A DNA stretch of 40,491 bases from Elusimicrobiota bacterium (GTDB taxonomy: Bacteria; Elusimicrobiota; Elusimicrobia; UBA1565), in the NCBI GenBank assembly GCA_016218495.1, contig JACRDU010000004.1:1-40491 (forward strand), given 5' to 3'. The position numbers and the translations under genes are program-made. Position 1 is the first letter of the stretch, and every line of letters starts with the position of its first letter. The notes below the pieces were generated by a model that did not search any database, was not told where the DNA came from, and was given only the letters and a program-made list of their open reading frames with translations. Shown piece after piece: positions 10,344-18,730 of the stretch.

Positions 10344-11516
10344 TCAGGGCTTCTCGCAGAGGACTTGTTTCAGGACGGAGATGTAGCCGTCGAGCTCGGA
10401 GGCGAAGGTCAGGTAGAGGTGCCAGGAGCGCTCGATGGTGGGCGTGATCATGTGCCGGGTCTTGGGCAGGTTCTCCACGTACGCCTTGTACCAGTGGCGC
10501 AGGGTCTTGGCATAGTGGCCGTAGCGGAAGTAGACCTTGCGCACCAGGAAGCCGGTCTCCTCCATCATCTGCAGGTGGGCATGGATGGGGAACTGGTAGT
10601 GGTCCGGGAAGACGTAGCGCTGGCTGAAGGTCCCGGAGATGGTCGAGTAGTTGTCGAGGCCGTACTTGTTGGCCATCGGCACGATGCCGTGCATCCAGAA
10701 CTTCCCGCCGCTCTTGAGCAGGCCGAAGACATGCTCGTAGTAGCGGCGGATCTCGGACTTGTCCAGATGCGAGACCATCCCGCAGGTGTAGATCTTGTCG
10801 AATGAGCCGTCGGCGGGGAGCTCCATGTAGTGCATGCGCTTGAGGTTCTTGGAGAAGCCGTGCTCCACCTGGTTCTGGGAGAGGGTGATGCCCAGCGTGT
10901 TCTTGAGCCCGAACTCGGTCTCCGCCAGGTGCACCTGGTAGCCGTACCCGCAGCCGATATCGAGGAACTTGTCGCCGGGCTGCAGGTCCAGCTCCACCAG
11001 CGCGTCGCGGAACTTGCGGTGCTGGGCGTCGGCCAGCGGCTCGTCCGAAGGGAACTCCTGCTTCATCGGGTCCTTCCACATCGCGCAGGAGTAGGCCTTG
11101 GTCTTGGGGTCGAGGTAGGAGAGGATGAAGTCGTTGGGCAGGTCGTAGTGGGAGGAGACCGCGACCAGCTTGCGCCGTATGCTCGACGGGAAGAGGCGCG
11201 TGTAGGTGTACTTGAAGCGCCGCCACATGTCCACGCCCCAGAGCGCCTGGCTCGAGACATGGCGGCGCACGCCCACGATGCCGTATATGTCGCCGTGCAG
11301 GTCGACGTCCCCGTTCACATAGTCGTCGAGGAAGCTGGGGATGTTGCCGGCCGCAAGCTTGGCCATGGCGCCGGCGGACTTCACCTCGATGGCGCTGCGC
11401 TCGGCGCCCGAGCCGAAAGAGCGGCTCTCCCCCCCGTAGGAGACCCGGATGGACCAGGGGAGGGTGGGGTACATCCCCTGCAGGCGGCTCTGCGCGGCGT
11501 CGAGAAGGTGGCTCAT
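10344..11516 (-). CDS. Cyclopropane-fatty-acyl-phospholipid synthase family methyltransferase
   Basis: SAM-dependent enzyme of the CFA/mycolic acid methyltransferase family (390 residues), which acts on unsaturated acyl chains of membrane phospholipids. Family marks: SSHYDLPNDFILSYLD, KAYSCAMW, the SAM loop FLDIGCGYGYQ, GITLSQNQ, and a C-terminal WYKAYVEN segment. The N-terminal 90 residues match the lipid-binding extension of bacterial CFA synthases. ATG 11516 is chosen; a TTG at 11537 would place the start codon upstream of the -10 box. Whether it makes cyclopropane rings or methyl branches cannot be told. It lies downstream of the lgt-like gene on the same strand but has its own promoter. 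Confidence 0.88.
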   Translation of the reverse strand: MSHLLDAAQSRLQGMYPTLPWSIRVSYGGESRSFGSGAERSAIEVKSAGAMAKLAAGNIPSFLDDYVNGDVDLHGDIYGIVGVRRHVSSQALWGVDMWRRFKYTYTRLFPSSIRRKLVAVSSHYDLPNDFILSYLDPKTKAYSCAMWKDPMKQEFPSDEPLADAQHRKFRDALVELDLQPGDKFLDIGCGYGYQVHLAETEFGLKNTLGITLSQNQVEHGFSKNLKRMHYMELPADGSFDKIYTCGMVSHLDKSEIRRYYEHVFGLLKSGGKFWMHGIVPMANKYGLDNYSTISGTFSQRYVFPDHYQFPIHAHLQMMEETGFLVRKVYFRYGHYAKTLRHWYKAYVENLPKTRHMITPTIERSWHLYLTFASELDGYISVLKQVLCEKP

Positions 11517-11523
11517 GGGCGAG

Positions 11524-11552
11524 ATTGTAGCCCGCAAGCGTTCATAAGTCCA
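11524..11552 (-). promoter_or_regulatory. Promoter of the CFA-synthase-like gene, possible leaderless start
   Basis: On the minus strand TGGACT (11547-11552), a 17 bp spacer, and TACAAT (11524-11529). The hexamer ends 7 bp before ATG 11516. The -35 element overlaps the 3' end of the lgt-like gene. Confidence 0.5.
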
Positions 11553-12384
11553 GATAGGGGCTCTCGAGGCGCTCGTCTTGGACCCGCAGCCCGCGGCGCC
11601 GCAGCGCCCAGACGGCGACGGCGATGCCGCCCAGCGAGACCCATTGCGAGGGCGAGAGCAGGGAGGAGAGCAGGCCGCCGCGGTCGTCGCCCCTCAGGGT
11701 CTCCACGGCGAAGCGCAGCGCGGAATAGCCGCCGAGGTAGAGGAAGAAGGCCGTCCCCTGGCGCAGGGTCTTGGCCCGGATGCGCGGCATGACGGCCATG
11801 GCCAGCAGGAGGCCCAAGGCCAGCTCCCCCGCCGCCTCGTAGAGCTGGGTGGGATGCAGGCGGACCCCCAGCAAGGCGGGGTCCATGTCGGCCGCCGGGC
11901 TAGTGAATGCCACTCCCCAGGGCAGGTCGGTCGGCCTCCCATGGCAGCAGCCGTTGAGGAAGCAGCCGATGCGTCCCAGCCAATGCCCTAGAGCCGCGGC
12001 GGTCACGCAGTAGTCGGCGATGGGGAGGTAGGCCCGGGGGCGAGGCAGGCGCCGGGAGTTCATGAAGACCTGGTACAGGCGCCCGGCCGCCATCGTGCCC
12101 AGGACGGAGAACCAGTAGACCCAGCCCGTGCGCCAGTCCAGGAAGGCCCGGGGGGTCTCCCGGAAGAAGTCCCACTCGACGATGAAGAAGCCCAGCTTGC
12201 CGCCAAGCAGGCCTCCCAGGATCAGCGTGTACATCATCCGCCAGAAGTCCGGCCAGGTGTCCTCGGGACGGGCCACGTGGTTGCGCCAGCGCATCAGCCA
12301 CAGCACGCCCACCGCGCACCCGGCGACGATGCAGAGGCCGTAGGCGTCCAGGCGCAGCCGGCCCAGGGACATGACCGGATGCAT
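11542..12384 (-). CDS. Prolipoprotein diacylglyceryl transferase (Lgt) family protein, divergent
   Basis: Polytopic membrane protein, 280 residues, of the Lgt family, which moves diacylglycerol from phosphatidylglycerol to the lipobox cysteine of prolipoproteins. The best-preserved block is GRIGCFLNGCCHGRPTDLPWG, followed by HPTQLYE, both typical of one large Lgt subfamily. However, the region that normally reads F-H/Y-G-G-L contains YWFSVLG, so the HGG motif with the essential histidine of E. coli Lgt is gone. It may be a paralogue with another job. ATG 12384 overlaps the upstream stop (TGATG). The frame continues upstream but only as a shadow of the preceding gene. Confidence 0.78.
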   Translation of the reverse strand: MHPVMSLGRLRLDAYGLCIVAGCAVGVLWLMRWRNHVARPEDTWPDFWRMMYTLILGGLLGGKLGFFIVEWDFFRETPRAFLDWRTGWVYWFSVLGTMAAGRLYQVFMNSRRLPRPRAYLPIADYCVTAAALGHWLGRIGCFLNGCCHGRPTDLPWGVAFTSPAADMDPALLGVRLHPTQLYEAAGELALGLLLAMAVMPRIRAKTLRQGTAFFLYLGGYSALRFAVETLRGDDRGGLLSSLLSPSQWVSLGGIAVAVWALRRRGLRVQDERLESPYLDL

Positions 12385-12698
12385 CAGCGCGCCGCCAGCC
12401 GCGCCGCATCGGAGAGGACGCGGACCATGACCGCGATGGACGCCCCGCAGAGCAGGGCCAGCCCCCAGCGCCGCTTGGCGGCGCAGGCCAGCAGGGCGGC
12501 CAGCGCGATCCCTGCCGGCCCCCAGAGGAAGACGGGGCGGGGGCCGCGCAGGAGGACCGCCTGCACGCCCGACAGGAGCAGCAGCGCCATGAAGCCCGCC
12601 ATCGCGACGGCGGCCGCGACGCGGTACATCCACGAACGATAGCGGGCTTTGAGGGCCAGGACCTCGTCGTCGCTCAGGGGCGTGAGGTCGGCGGGCAA
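12384..12698 (-). CDS. Small membrane protein, unknown function
   Basis: 104 residues with a short cytoplasmic-type start (MPADLTPLSDDEVLALKARYRSW) and three hydrophobic segments at about 25-50, 56-72 and 78-96. No family recognised. It sits between the DUF350 gene (3 bp gap) and the lgt-like gene (TGATG overlap), so co-translation with both is likely. No Shine-Dalgarno-like sequence is obvious before ATG 12698. Confidence 0.65.
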   Translation of the reverse strand: MPADLTPLSDDEVLALKARYRSWMYRVAAAVAMAGFMALLLLSGVQAVLLRGPRPVFLWGPAGIALAALLACAAKRRWGLALLCGASIAVMVRVLSDAARLAAR

Positions 12699-12701
12699 GG
12701 C

Positions 12702-13238
12702 CTAGTCCACCATGCGCAGGGTGCCCAGCGTCGGCTGGGGGATCAGGGACTTGCTCACCGAGCCCACGCCCTGCTGCATGAAGGAGGCAACGATGAGGAC
12801 GACCGCCGCCATGATGATGGCCACCGCCGTGTTGCCGCGCTCGATCTCGACCGCCTCGTCGATGGTGGTGTTGACCCGCTGGAACGCCTTGAGCGCGATC
12901 TGGACGGTGCCGACCGAGAGCAGGAATCCCAGCAGCAGGTGCCCGGCGGCGTAGGCCAGCAGGGAGAAGAACCCGTGGCCGCCGTCCCCGCTCGTCATCC
13001 CCACGGTGAGGATGCTGACGACGGGGTAGATGGTCTCGCGCATCACCAGGGCCGCGGCATAGGTCAGCGAGCCCAGCAGGATGGCGACGGCGGTGTTCCC
13101 GCGCACGATCTCGGCCTCGGCGTCGTATTCCGTGGTGAAGCGGATGAAGCTCTTGTAGCTCCAGAACACCGTGAAGATGGAGAGGGTCAAGGACAGGGCG
13201 AATTCCGCGAGACTGATCAGCAGTCGGGTCAAGAACAT
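12702..13238 (-). CDS. DUF350 family membrane protein
   Basis: 178-residue inner-membrane protein with a visible internal duplication. The segment EAEIVRGNTAVAILLGSL in the first half matches EAVEIERGNTAVAIIMAA in the second, the hallmark of DUF350. The function of the family is not established; members often accompany envelope-stress or potassium-related genes. Four to five transmembrane segments are likely. The gene starts 16 bp after the transglutaminase-like gene ends and 3 bp before the next small gene, consistent with one operon. Confidence 0.85.
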   Translation of the reverse strand: MFLTRLLISLAEFALSLTLSIFTVFWSYKSFIRFTTEYDAEAEIVRGNTAVAILLGSLTYAAALVMRETIYPVVSILTVGMTSGDGGHGFFSLLAYAAGHLLLGFLLSVGTVQIALKAFQRVNTTIDEAVEIERGNTAVAIIMAAVVLIVASFMQQGVGSVSKSLIPQPTLGTLRMVD

Positions 13239-13254
13239 GGGTTCCTCTGGGCGC

Positions 13255-14340
13255 TCATAGGCTGATGGGTTGGATGCGGAAGTCCTGTCCGGAATCGAGG
13301 TAGGCCTGGGTCTGGTCGCCGACGGTCCCCGGCGCGATCCAGGCCGGCCCGGCGGATTCGATCATCACGTAGGGCAGGCCCTTGTATTCGAGGTAGACGT
13401 CGCCGCTGCGCGGGATGCGGTGATAGGCCATCAGGTAATGCCCCGGGATGCCCAGCCCGACCATCTTGATGTTGGGCCAGCTCAGGAGGATGGAGGCGAT
13501 GACGGCCGTCTTCGTGTCGCAGTCTCCCTGCCCGAGGATGAGGGTCTGCGGGGGCGGCATCGCCCCTCCGATGACGCGCGAGCCCTCCTTCGTGTCGGGC
13601 ACCTCGTAGCGCAGCGAGGTCTGCACCATCGCGGTGACGGCGCCCACGAGGTCTTCCGCGTCGTAGCCCTTCTCTTCGCTGACTTCGGCGAACGCCTGGG
13701 CCAGCGGACGCACGCGCCTCCAGTTGCGCTTGGCCAGCCCCGGGATGTCGGCCTTGACGACGCCTTCCTTCGCGAAGCGGAAGCCGGCCTTGGTGTAGAT
13801 TTCCATGCGCCGGCGCCGGTATTCGGCCGACAGGCCGGCCAGGGCCTTCTCGAGGTCGGCCTGGACCTTCTTGTTGATGTCGTTGATGAAGCGGATTTTC
13901 GCTTCCAGCTGGGCCCGGTTGTCCGCCTTGACCTCGCCCTTGACGTACTTCTCGTCGGCTTCGGCGGCGGCCTTCTCCTGGGCGTTCTTGTACCAGGCAT
14001 CCAGGGCCTTGAAGTCGTCCTCCCGGAAGCCGAACTCCTTTATGGCCTCGGCCACGGCCTCGGAGTTCAACTCGGTCTCCACGGTGAGGACGTCGGAATT
14101 GAAGTTCTTGAAGCCGTAGGACAGCGAGTAGCCGGCGTGCACGCGCTTGATGCGGGCGAAGGGCACCCCGCCCGAGCTCCGGGCCTTCTGCGGGGACTTC
14201 TCCGGCGGGGTGAACTCCCTGAGCTGGCCGAAGCCGCGGGGGGTGAGCTTCTGAGCGGCCCGCCCCTCGAAGGTCCAGGTGGTCACGGCGAGGAACGCAT
14301 AGCAGACCACCGCGGGAGCGGCCCAGGTCCTATCGTTCAT
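13255..14340 (-). CDS. Secreted transglutaminase-like protein
   Basis: 361 residues with a short hydrophobic start (AAPAVVCYAFLAVTTWTF) that may be a signal peptide or anchor. A helical, Lys/Glu-rich central region of about residues 60-200 is followed by a transglutaminase/papain-like core: GDCDTKT with Cys274, then GHYLMAY with His301 and an acidic residue in YVMIES (about 328) as a likely third member. Such domains act as cysteine proteases or amidases outside the cytoplasm; the substrate is unknown. The start at ATG 14340 is supported by the adjacent -10 box. It is 35 bp downstream of the PorV-like gene. Confidence 0.78.
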   Translation of the reverse strand: MNDRTWAAPAVVCYAFLAVTTWTFEGRAAQKLTPRGFGQLREFTPPEKSPQKARSSGGVPFARIKRVHAGYSLSYGFKNFNSDVLTVETELNSEAVAEAIKEFGFREDDFKALDAWYKNAQEKAAAEADEKYVKGEVKADNRAQLEAKIRFINDINKKVQADLEKALAGLSAEYRRRRMEIYTKAGFRFAKEGVVKADIPGLAKRNWRRVRPLAQAFAEVSEEKGYDAEDLVGAVTAMVQTSLRYEVPDTKEGSRVIGGAMPPPQTLILGQGDCDTKTAVIASILLSWPNIKMVGLGIPGHYLMAYHRIPRSGDVYLEYKGLPYVMIESAGPAWIAPGTVGDQTQAYLDSGQDFRIQPISL

Positions 14341-14347
14341 CCGGGGG

Positions 14348-14353
14348 ATTTTA
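14348..14353 (-). promoter_or_regulatory. -10 box, possible leaderless promoter of the transglutaminase-like gene
   Basis: TAAAAT on the minus strand (within TGTTGTAAAAT) ends 7 bp before ATG 14340. It could start a separate transcript for the downstream DUF350 and lgt-like genes. No clear -35 is seen. Confidence 0.45.
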
Positions 14354-14375
14354 CAACAATGCCGCGCAGGCGGCG

Positions 14376-15542
14376 CTAATATATCCAGCCCGGCGCCAGC
14401 CGGCGGTTCTCGGGGACCTCGCGGCGCGGGCGCGCCGGCTGGTCGATGAAGTCGGGCTTCTTGTCCTCGATGCCCTTGAGGTCTTCCCGCTCGGGCATGC
14501 TCTCGATGAAGGGCTTGCGCTTCTTCTCGCGTTCGCGCTCGGGCACGCGGCCGAAGCGCCAGATGAAGGCGAACCGGTGCGTGTCGGACAGGGAATCCGT
14601 CATGCCCCAGGCGTAGTCCACGCCCAGGGAGCCGAACGAGCCGCCCATCCCCACCGTGAACCCGGCGATGTCGTCGTTGAGCCGGTAGCCGAAGCGCACG
14701 GCGAAGCGGCGCAGCGTGGTGTACTCCGCGCCGACCATCCCGCGCCAGGCGCGCTCGCGCGCGAGGTAGGAGGCGTCGCCGACGAAGGTCACCTCCTGGC
14801 GCGCCGGCAGGGTCAGGGTGTCGGGCAGCAGGGGCTTCCAGGCCACGCCGGCCCGGTAGGTCAGCGGCAGCGGGTCCCCTTCGGAGATGAAGGTCATCTT
14901 CTGGCCGATGTTGAGGATGGAGGCTCCCAGGGAGATGCCCGGCTCGGGGGCGCGCACGAGGTAGCCCAGGTCTCCGGCATAGGCCGTGGCCCGGTAGGCC
15001 TCCGCGAGCGTGGAGCGGATCCACTTCCCGCTCAGCCCCAGGTAGTGCTCGACCCGGACGGAATCGTTCTTCACCGGGACTTCGAAGGCGGCGACCCTCT
15101 CGGAATAGGCCAGCGAGGCCACGAAGTCCGAGCCGGCCTCGCGGACCTCGGTGGAGGCCAGGGAGCCGTTCGGGTTGAGCCTGTTGATCTCGATGTCGCC
15201 GTGGGAGGCCATCAGGACGCTGCCGGCGACGGCGGTGTAGCCCTCCCCGATGAGGCCGGAGAACGGAATCGGCCCGCCCAGCCCGAAGTGCTGGAGCCCC
15301 TGGTCGTCGATTCCCTTCAGGTACATGAAGGAGGCCTCGCGGGAGGACATGATGCTCAGGCCCGCCGGGTTGTAATAGAGGGCGCTGAGGTCCGAGGCCA
15401 GCCCGGTGAAGGCCGAGCCCATGCCCGAGGCGCGCGCCCCCATCGGAATCTGCAGGACCGGCGCGGCGGTGGTGCCGACGTTCTCGGCGCGCGCCGGGAG
15501 GGCGGAGAGCAAGGCCGCCGCCGCCAGGGCCGGGAGCCTCAT
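14376..15542 (-). CDS. PorV/PorQ family outer-membrane protein
   Basis: 388 residues with a signal peptide (MRLPALAAAALLSALPARA) and a beta-barrel-like sequence of the PorV/PorQ (UPF0164, FadL-like) family. Typical early marks are QIPMGARASGMGSAFTG and ALYYNPAGLS. In Bacteroidetes, PorV is the outer-membrane shuttle that collects type IX secretion substrates. Here the upstream gene encodes a protein with a type IX-like C-terminal domain, and the two overlap by 4 bp (ATGA). The last 55 residues are charged and Pro-rich (about 335-388) and probably periplasmic. The family call is good; a true type IX role is inference. Confidence 0.85.
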   Translation of the reverse strand: MRLPALAAAALLSALPARAENVGTTAAPVLQIPMGARASGMGSAFTGLASDLSALYYNPAGLSIMSSREASFMYLKGIDDQGLQHFGLGGPIPFSGLIGEGYTAVAGSVLMASHGDIEINRLNPNGSLASTEVREAGSDFVASLAYSERVAAFEVPVKNDSVRVEHYLGLSGKWIRSTLAEAYRATAYAGDLGYLVRAPEPGISLGASILNIGQKMTFISEGDPLPLTYRAGVAWKPLLPDTLTLPARQEVTFVGDASYLARERAWRGMVGAEYTTLRRFAVRFGYRLNDDIAGFTVGMGGSFGSLGVDYAWGMTDSLSDTHRFAFIWRFGRVPEREREKKRKPFIESMPEREDLKGIEDKKPDFIDQPARPRREVPENRRLAPGWIY

Positions 15543-18500
15543 TTGACCACCACGATCTTCTTGGTCTCTTCGAGGCCCGGGGCCTCGATATGCAGCAGGT
15601 AGACCCCGCTGGCGACGCGCTGGCCGATGCTGTTGACGCCGCTCCAGTCCACGGCGCCCTTGCCCGCCGGGCGGTCCTCGTCGAGCAGGGTGGCCACCTG
15701 CTGGCCGGCGATGGTGAAGAGGCGAAGGCGGACGTGGCCGGCGCCCTGGGTCTCCCACTTGATGGTGGCCTTCTCGCCCACGGCCGGATTGAAGAGGTTG
15801 TTGTACGCCGTCATGCTCGTCCCGGCCGCGGTGAGCGCGAGGGCGGTCGACTCCCCTAGGGTCTGGGTGTGTCCGAGCAGGGACACTCCGAAGACCTCCA
15901 GATGGACGGTGCCGACGGCGGGATAGCGGGAGGTGAAGCTGTTGGCCAGGCGAACGCGGCCGGCGACGCTCCCCGCCGCGCTCGAGGAGGAGACCAGGGT
16001 CAGGTAAGGGGAGACCTCGTCGGTCCGGGTGCCGGCGAGCACCGCATGGTTGTGGTCGCGCAGCTGGGCGTAGCTGAAATGGTAGGCCTGGTCCCTGACG
16101 AAGGTGGAAACCACGACGCTGAAGTCGATGGAGTCGCGGTCGAAGGACGCCGCCACGATGCCCGCCGCCACCGGACCTCGGGGGTAGGACGCGCCCAGGG
16201 AATAGAAGCGCGTGGAGCTGTTGTTGGAGACGGCCGACTCGTCGCCCTGCGGGGCCGAGACCAGCAGATAGAACTGGTTCGCCGCCGGGTTGTCGTAGTT
16301 GAGCGTCACGGTGCGGTTCGAGCTCAGGCAGTTCGTCTCGGGGCAGTTGCCCCCCAGGGTCGGATTGACGTCCAGCGTGGCCACCTGCGTCGCGACCACG
16401 TTGTAGGACCGGTCTATAAGGGTCAGGGCGAGCGCGCTGTATGTCCCCGGCGAGGAGGCGCTCTCCGGCATCGTCAGCGAGAGGGTCATGCGCCCGGGCC
16501 CCGCGCCGAGCGCGAAGTAGTCGAGGTCACCCGCGGGATAGACGCGCCCGACGACGGCCGACGCGGTGGTGATGTCCACCGCGGAGGCCATGCCGTCGTT
16601 GGGTTCGTAGGCGTCGAGGTCCCCCGTCCCCGTCGTGATGCCGTGGTCGGCGAAGCGCGCCTGGATGAGGCCGTCCTGCGAGCTGTTGGCGCCGCAGGCC
16701 GGGACCGCCGCCGCCGAGCGCGCGCTGAGCGCCAGCATCGCCCGCTCGAAATCGGCGAAGCTGTCCGGGTAGTAGAAGAGCGCGCCGAAGGTGAGCCTGT
16801 CGGCGCACTTGCGGCCGTTGGCGGCGCCGAGGGTGGTGATCATGCCCTGCCTGATGGCCCACAGCGACTGGCTGACCATCCGGGAGTCCTCATGGATGGT
16901 GCCCGACCAGTTGGTGGGATACAGGACGCAGGCCGTCCTGGCGGGGCAGTCGAGCTCGCGCAGCGAGCCGTGGCCGAAGGTGGCCGCTGTGTAGCCGCCG
17001 ATGGTGGACAGGTCCAGCGAGCTGGCCGCGAAATAATCCGCCAGGGCCTCGCTGATGGCGCCGAACTGCCCGAAGTTCACGATGGGGAAGATCTGGTCGA
17101 CGACGAAATGGGTGTATTCGTGGCGCACCACCGTGGCGTCGAAGGCGAACCCGTTGTTGACGTCCCCGATGGTGAGGTTCTGGTGGACCGGGTCGTAGAA
17201 GGCGTTGGCCAGGTTGGGGCCGGCCCGCGCCATCACCGGCACGACCTTGTCGATCGGGGCGGCCCGGCCGACGTTCGGCCCGCTGCCGCCGTCGTCGCCG
17301 GTGAAGTAGTCGTGCATCAGGTTCAGCTGATAGAACAGGTTCGCCTCGTCGAGGCGGCCGTCGAAGGAGTTGGCCGTCGTCCAGGTGAAGGTGGCGGTGG
17401 CGTTGTTCGGGATGGCGCGGTTGCTGTCGAGGGTCAGATAGCTGGACACCGAAATCGAGTAGCCGGAACGCTGGCCGGCGGCGTTCGCCTTCAGCCGCAA
17501 CTTCAACTCCTTGCCCGGGACGGCGGCCGCCCTGATGCTGTTCCTCTGCCCGATGTAGGTGGCCACGGCGAAGCCGCGTTTGTCGAGGACGGCGACCTGG
17601 TCGTTGTCCGAGATCGACAGGTCCCCGTCGGTGAGCTCGAAGGCGCCCACGTCCAGCGAGGCGAAGACCGGCATCACCTTCATCACGTTGGGGAACTCGG
17701 CGATTATGGCGGTCGTCTTGGCGCTGTCGTTGGGATAGGGGTGCTCCGATTCCTGGGGCGTCGCGAAGGTGGTCCAGACGCCCCCCCCGTTGTCGTAGTG
17801 CGCCGCCGGGCCGTTCCAGTTGGCGACGGCCACATACGGCCCCTGGAGCTGGGTGGAGATCTTGCCCGCCGTCTGCGAGCAGAAGAAGCCGTTGGCGTCG
17901 GTCAGCGAGTAGGTCGTGTGGTCCACGACGTACACTTCTTGGTTCCTGAAGGGCCGGGAGGCGGGGACCGTCTGGCGGCCCGGGTCGATGTCGTAGACCA
18001 GTCCGCGCACGGTGCCCGAGGTCAGGCAGGACTGGAAGCGCAGGTCGTTGTAGCGCATCAGGATGCGGCCGTCGTCGGCGGCGACGTAGTAGACCCAGCT
18101 CCCCCCGGCCTCGGCGCGGAACTTCCAGGCCAGCACGGGTGGGCCGCCGGCCGGCGGCGGGAACCAGACCAGCCTGCCTCCGGCCGGGGCGGCCCCGCCG
18201 AGGTCGGCCGCGGCCCGGAAGGCGGCCTGGGCCTCCCCGAGCGCCGGCACCGGGGAGCCGCGCACGTCCGCGCGGAAGGAGGAATCGAAGCCGAGGACCT
18301 CTCCGGACTCCTCGATGTGCACCTTCACCGCCGCCAGCTCCACCGGCACGCCGTCGACGATCTGTTCGAACAAGAGGTGATGGACTCCCATGTGGGTCCG
18401 CGCCGCGGCGAGGCGCAGCTGCTCGGGGCGGATGCCCAGGCTCGGCCCCTTCTCGGCCAAGAAGGCGTCGGCCGCCTCCTTGGCGCTCAGGCGCGGCCCG

Positions 18501-18730
18501 ATGGCGGAGCCCGGGCCGATCCCCTGGGCCCCGAACTTGAGGTTCCAGCGGCCGCGGTGCGAGCTGTTGAACCCGCGCAGCTGCTCCCCCACCTGCGCAT
18601 CGGAGGGCCGCGACGGCGGCGCGGGCGGGGCGTTCAGGCCGAAGCGGCGGGCGTCGGACTCGGCGTGGGGGCCGTTCATGACCGCCGCGGCGGGCACGGA
18701 CAGCAGGAGGACCAGCCCGAGCCCTTTCAC
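15539..18730 (-). CDS. Secreted gluzincin metalloprotease with FTP, PPC-like and C-terminal sorting-type domains
   Basis: 1063 residues. Order: signal peptide (KGLGLVLLLSVPAAAVM), an FTP/PepSY-type propeptide at about 80-230, and a thermolysin/fungalysin-like catalytic region with H537-E-Y-T-H541. E561 lies 20 residues on, in EALADYF, the M4 type of spacing. A pre-peptidase C-terminal-like domain follows at about 705-800 (EPNDGMASA, GDLDYFAL). The last 85 residues look like a FlgD-Ig/type IX sorting domain: NLFNPAVGEKATIKW, RLRLFTIAGQQVATL, ending VASGVYLLHIEAPG and a basic tail. GTG 18730 overlaps the stop of the HEAT gene (GTGA). Predicted to be cell-surface or secreted; the substrate is unknown. 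Confidence 0.87.
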   Translation of the reverse strand: MKGLGLVLLLSVPAAAVMNGPHAESDARRFGLNAPPAPPSRPSDAQVGEQLRGFNSSHRGRWNLKFGAQGIGPGSAIGPRLSAKEAADAFLAEKGPSLGIRPEQLRLAAARTHMGVHHLLFEQIVDGVPVELAAVKVHIEESGEVLGFDSSFRADVRGSPVPALGEAQAAFRAAADLGGAAPAGGRLVWFPPPAGGPPVLAWKFRAEAGGSWVYYVAADDGRILMRYNDLRFQSCLTSGTVRGLVYDIDPGRQTVPASRPFRNQEVYVVDHTTYSLTDANGFFCSQTAGKISTQLQGPYVAVANWNGPAAHYDNGGGVWTTFATPQESEHPYPNDSAKTTAIIAEFPNVMKVMPVFASLDVGAFELTDGDLSISDNDQVAVLDKRGFAVATYIGQRNSIRAAAVPGKELKLRLKANAAGQRSGYSISVSSYLTLDSNRAIPNNATATFTWTTANSFDGRLDEANLFYQLNLMHDYFTGDDGGSGPNVGRAAPIDKVVPVMARAGPNLANAFYDPVHQNLTIGDVNNGFAFDATVVRHEYTHFVVDQIFPIVNFGQFGAISEALADYFAASSLDLSTIGGYTAATFGHGSLRELDCPARTACVLYPTNWSGTIHEDSRMVSQSLWAIRQGMITTLGAANGRKCADRLTFGALFYYPDSFADFERAMLALSARSAAAVPACGANSSQDGLIQARFADHGITTGTGDLDAYEPNDGMASAVDITTASAVVGRVYPAGDLDYFALGAGPGRMTLSLTMPESASSPGTYSALALTLIDRSYNVVATQVATLDVNPTLGGNCPETNCLSSNRTVTLNYDNPAANQFYLLVSAPQGDESAVSNNSSTRFYSLGASYPRGPVAAGIVAASFDRDSIDFSVVVSTFVRDQAYHFSYAQLRDHNHAVLAGTRTDEVSPYLTLVSSSSAAGSVAGRVRLANSFTSRYPAVGTVHLEVFGVSLLGHTQTLGESTALALTAAGTSMTAYNNLFNPAVGEKATIKWETQGAGHVRLRLFTIAGQQVATLLDEDRPAGKGAVDWSGVNSIGQRVASGVYLLHIEAPGLEETKKIVVVK

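Noticed and set aside
11517-11537. TTG start at 11537 for the CFA-like gene
   Set aside because: It would lie upstream of the TACAAT box and add seven non-conserved residues; ATG 11516 fits the promoter.
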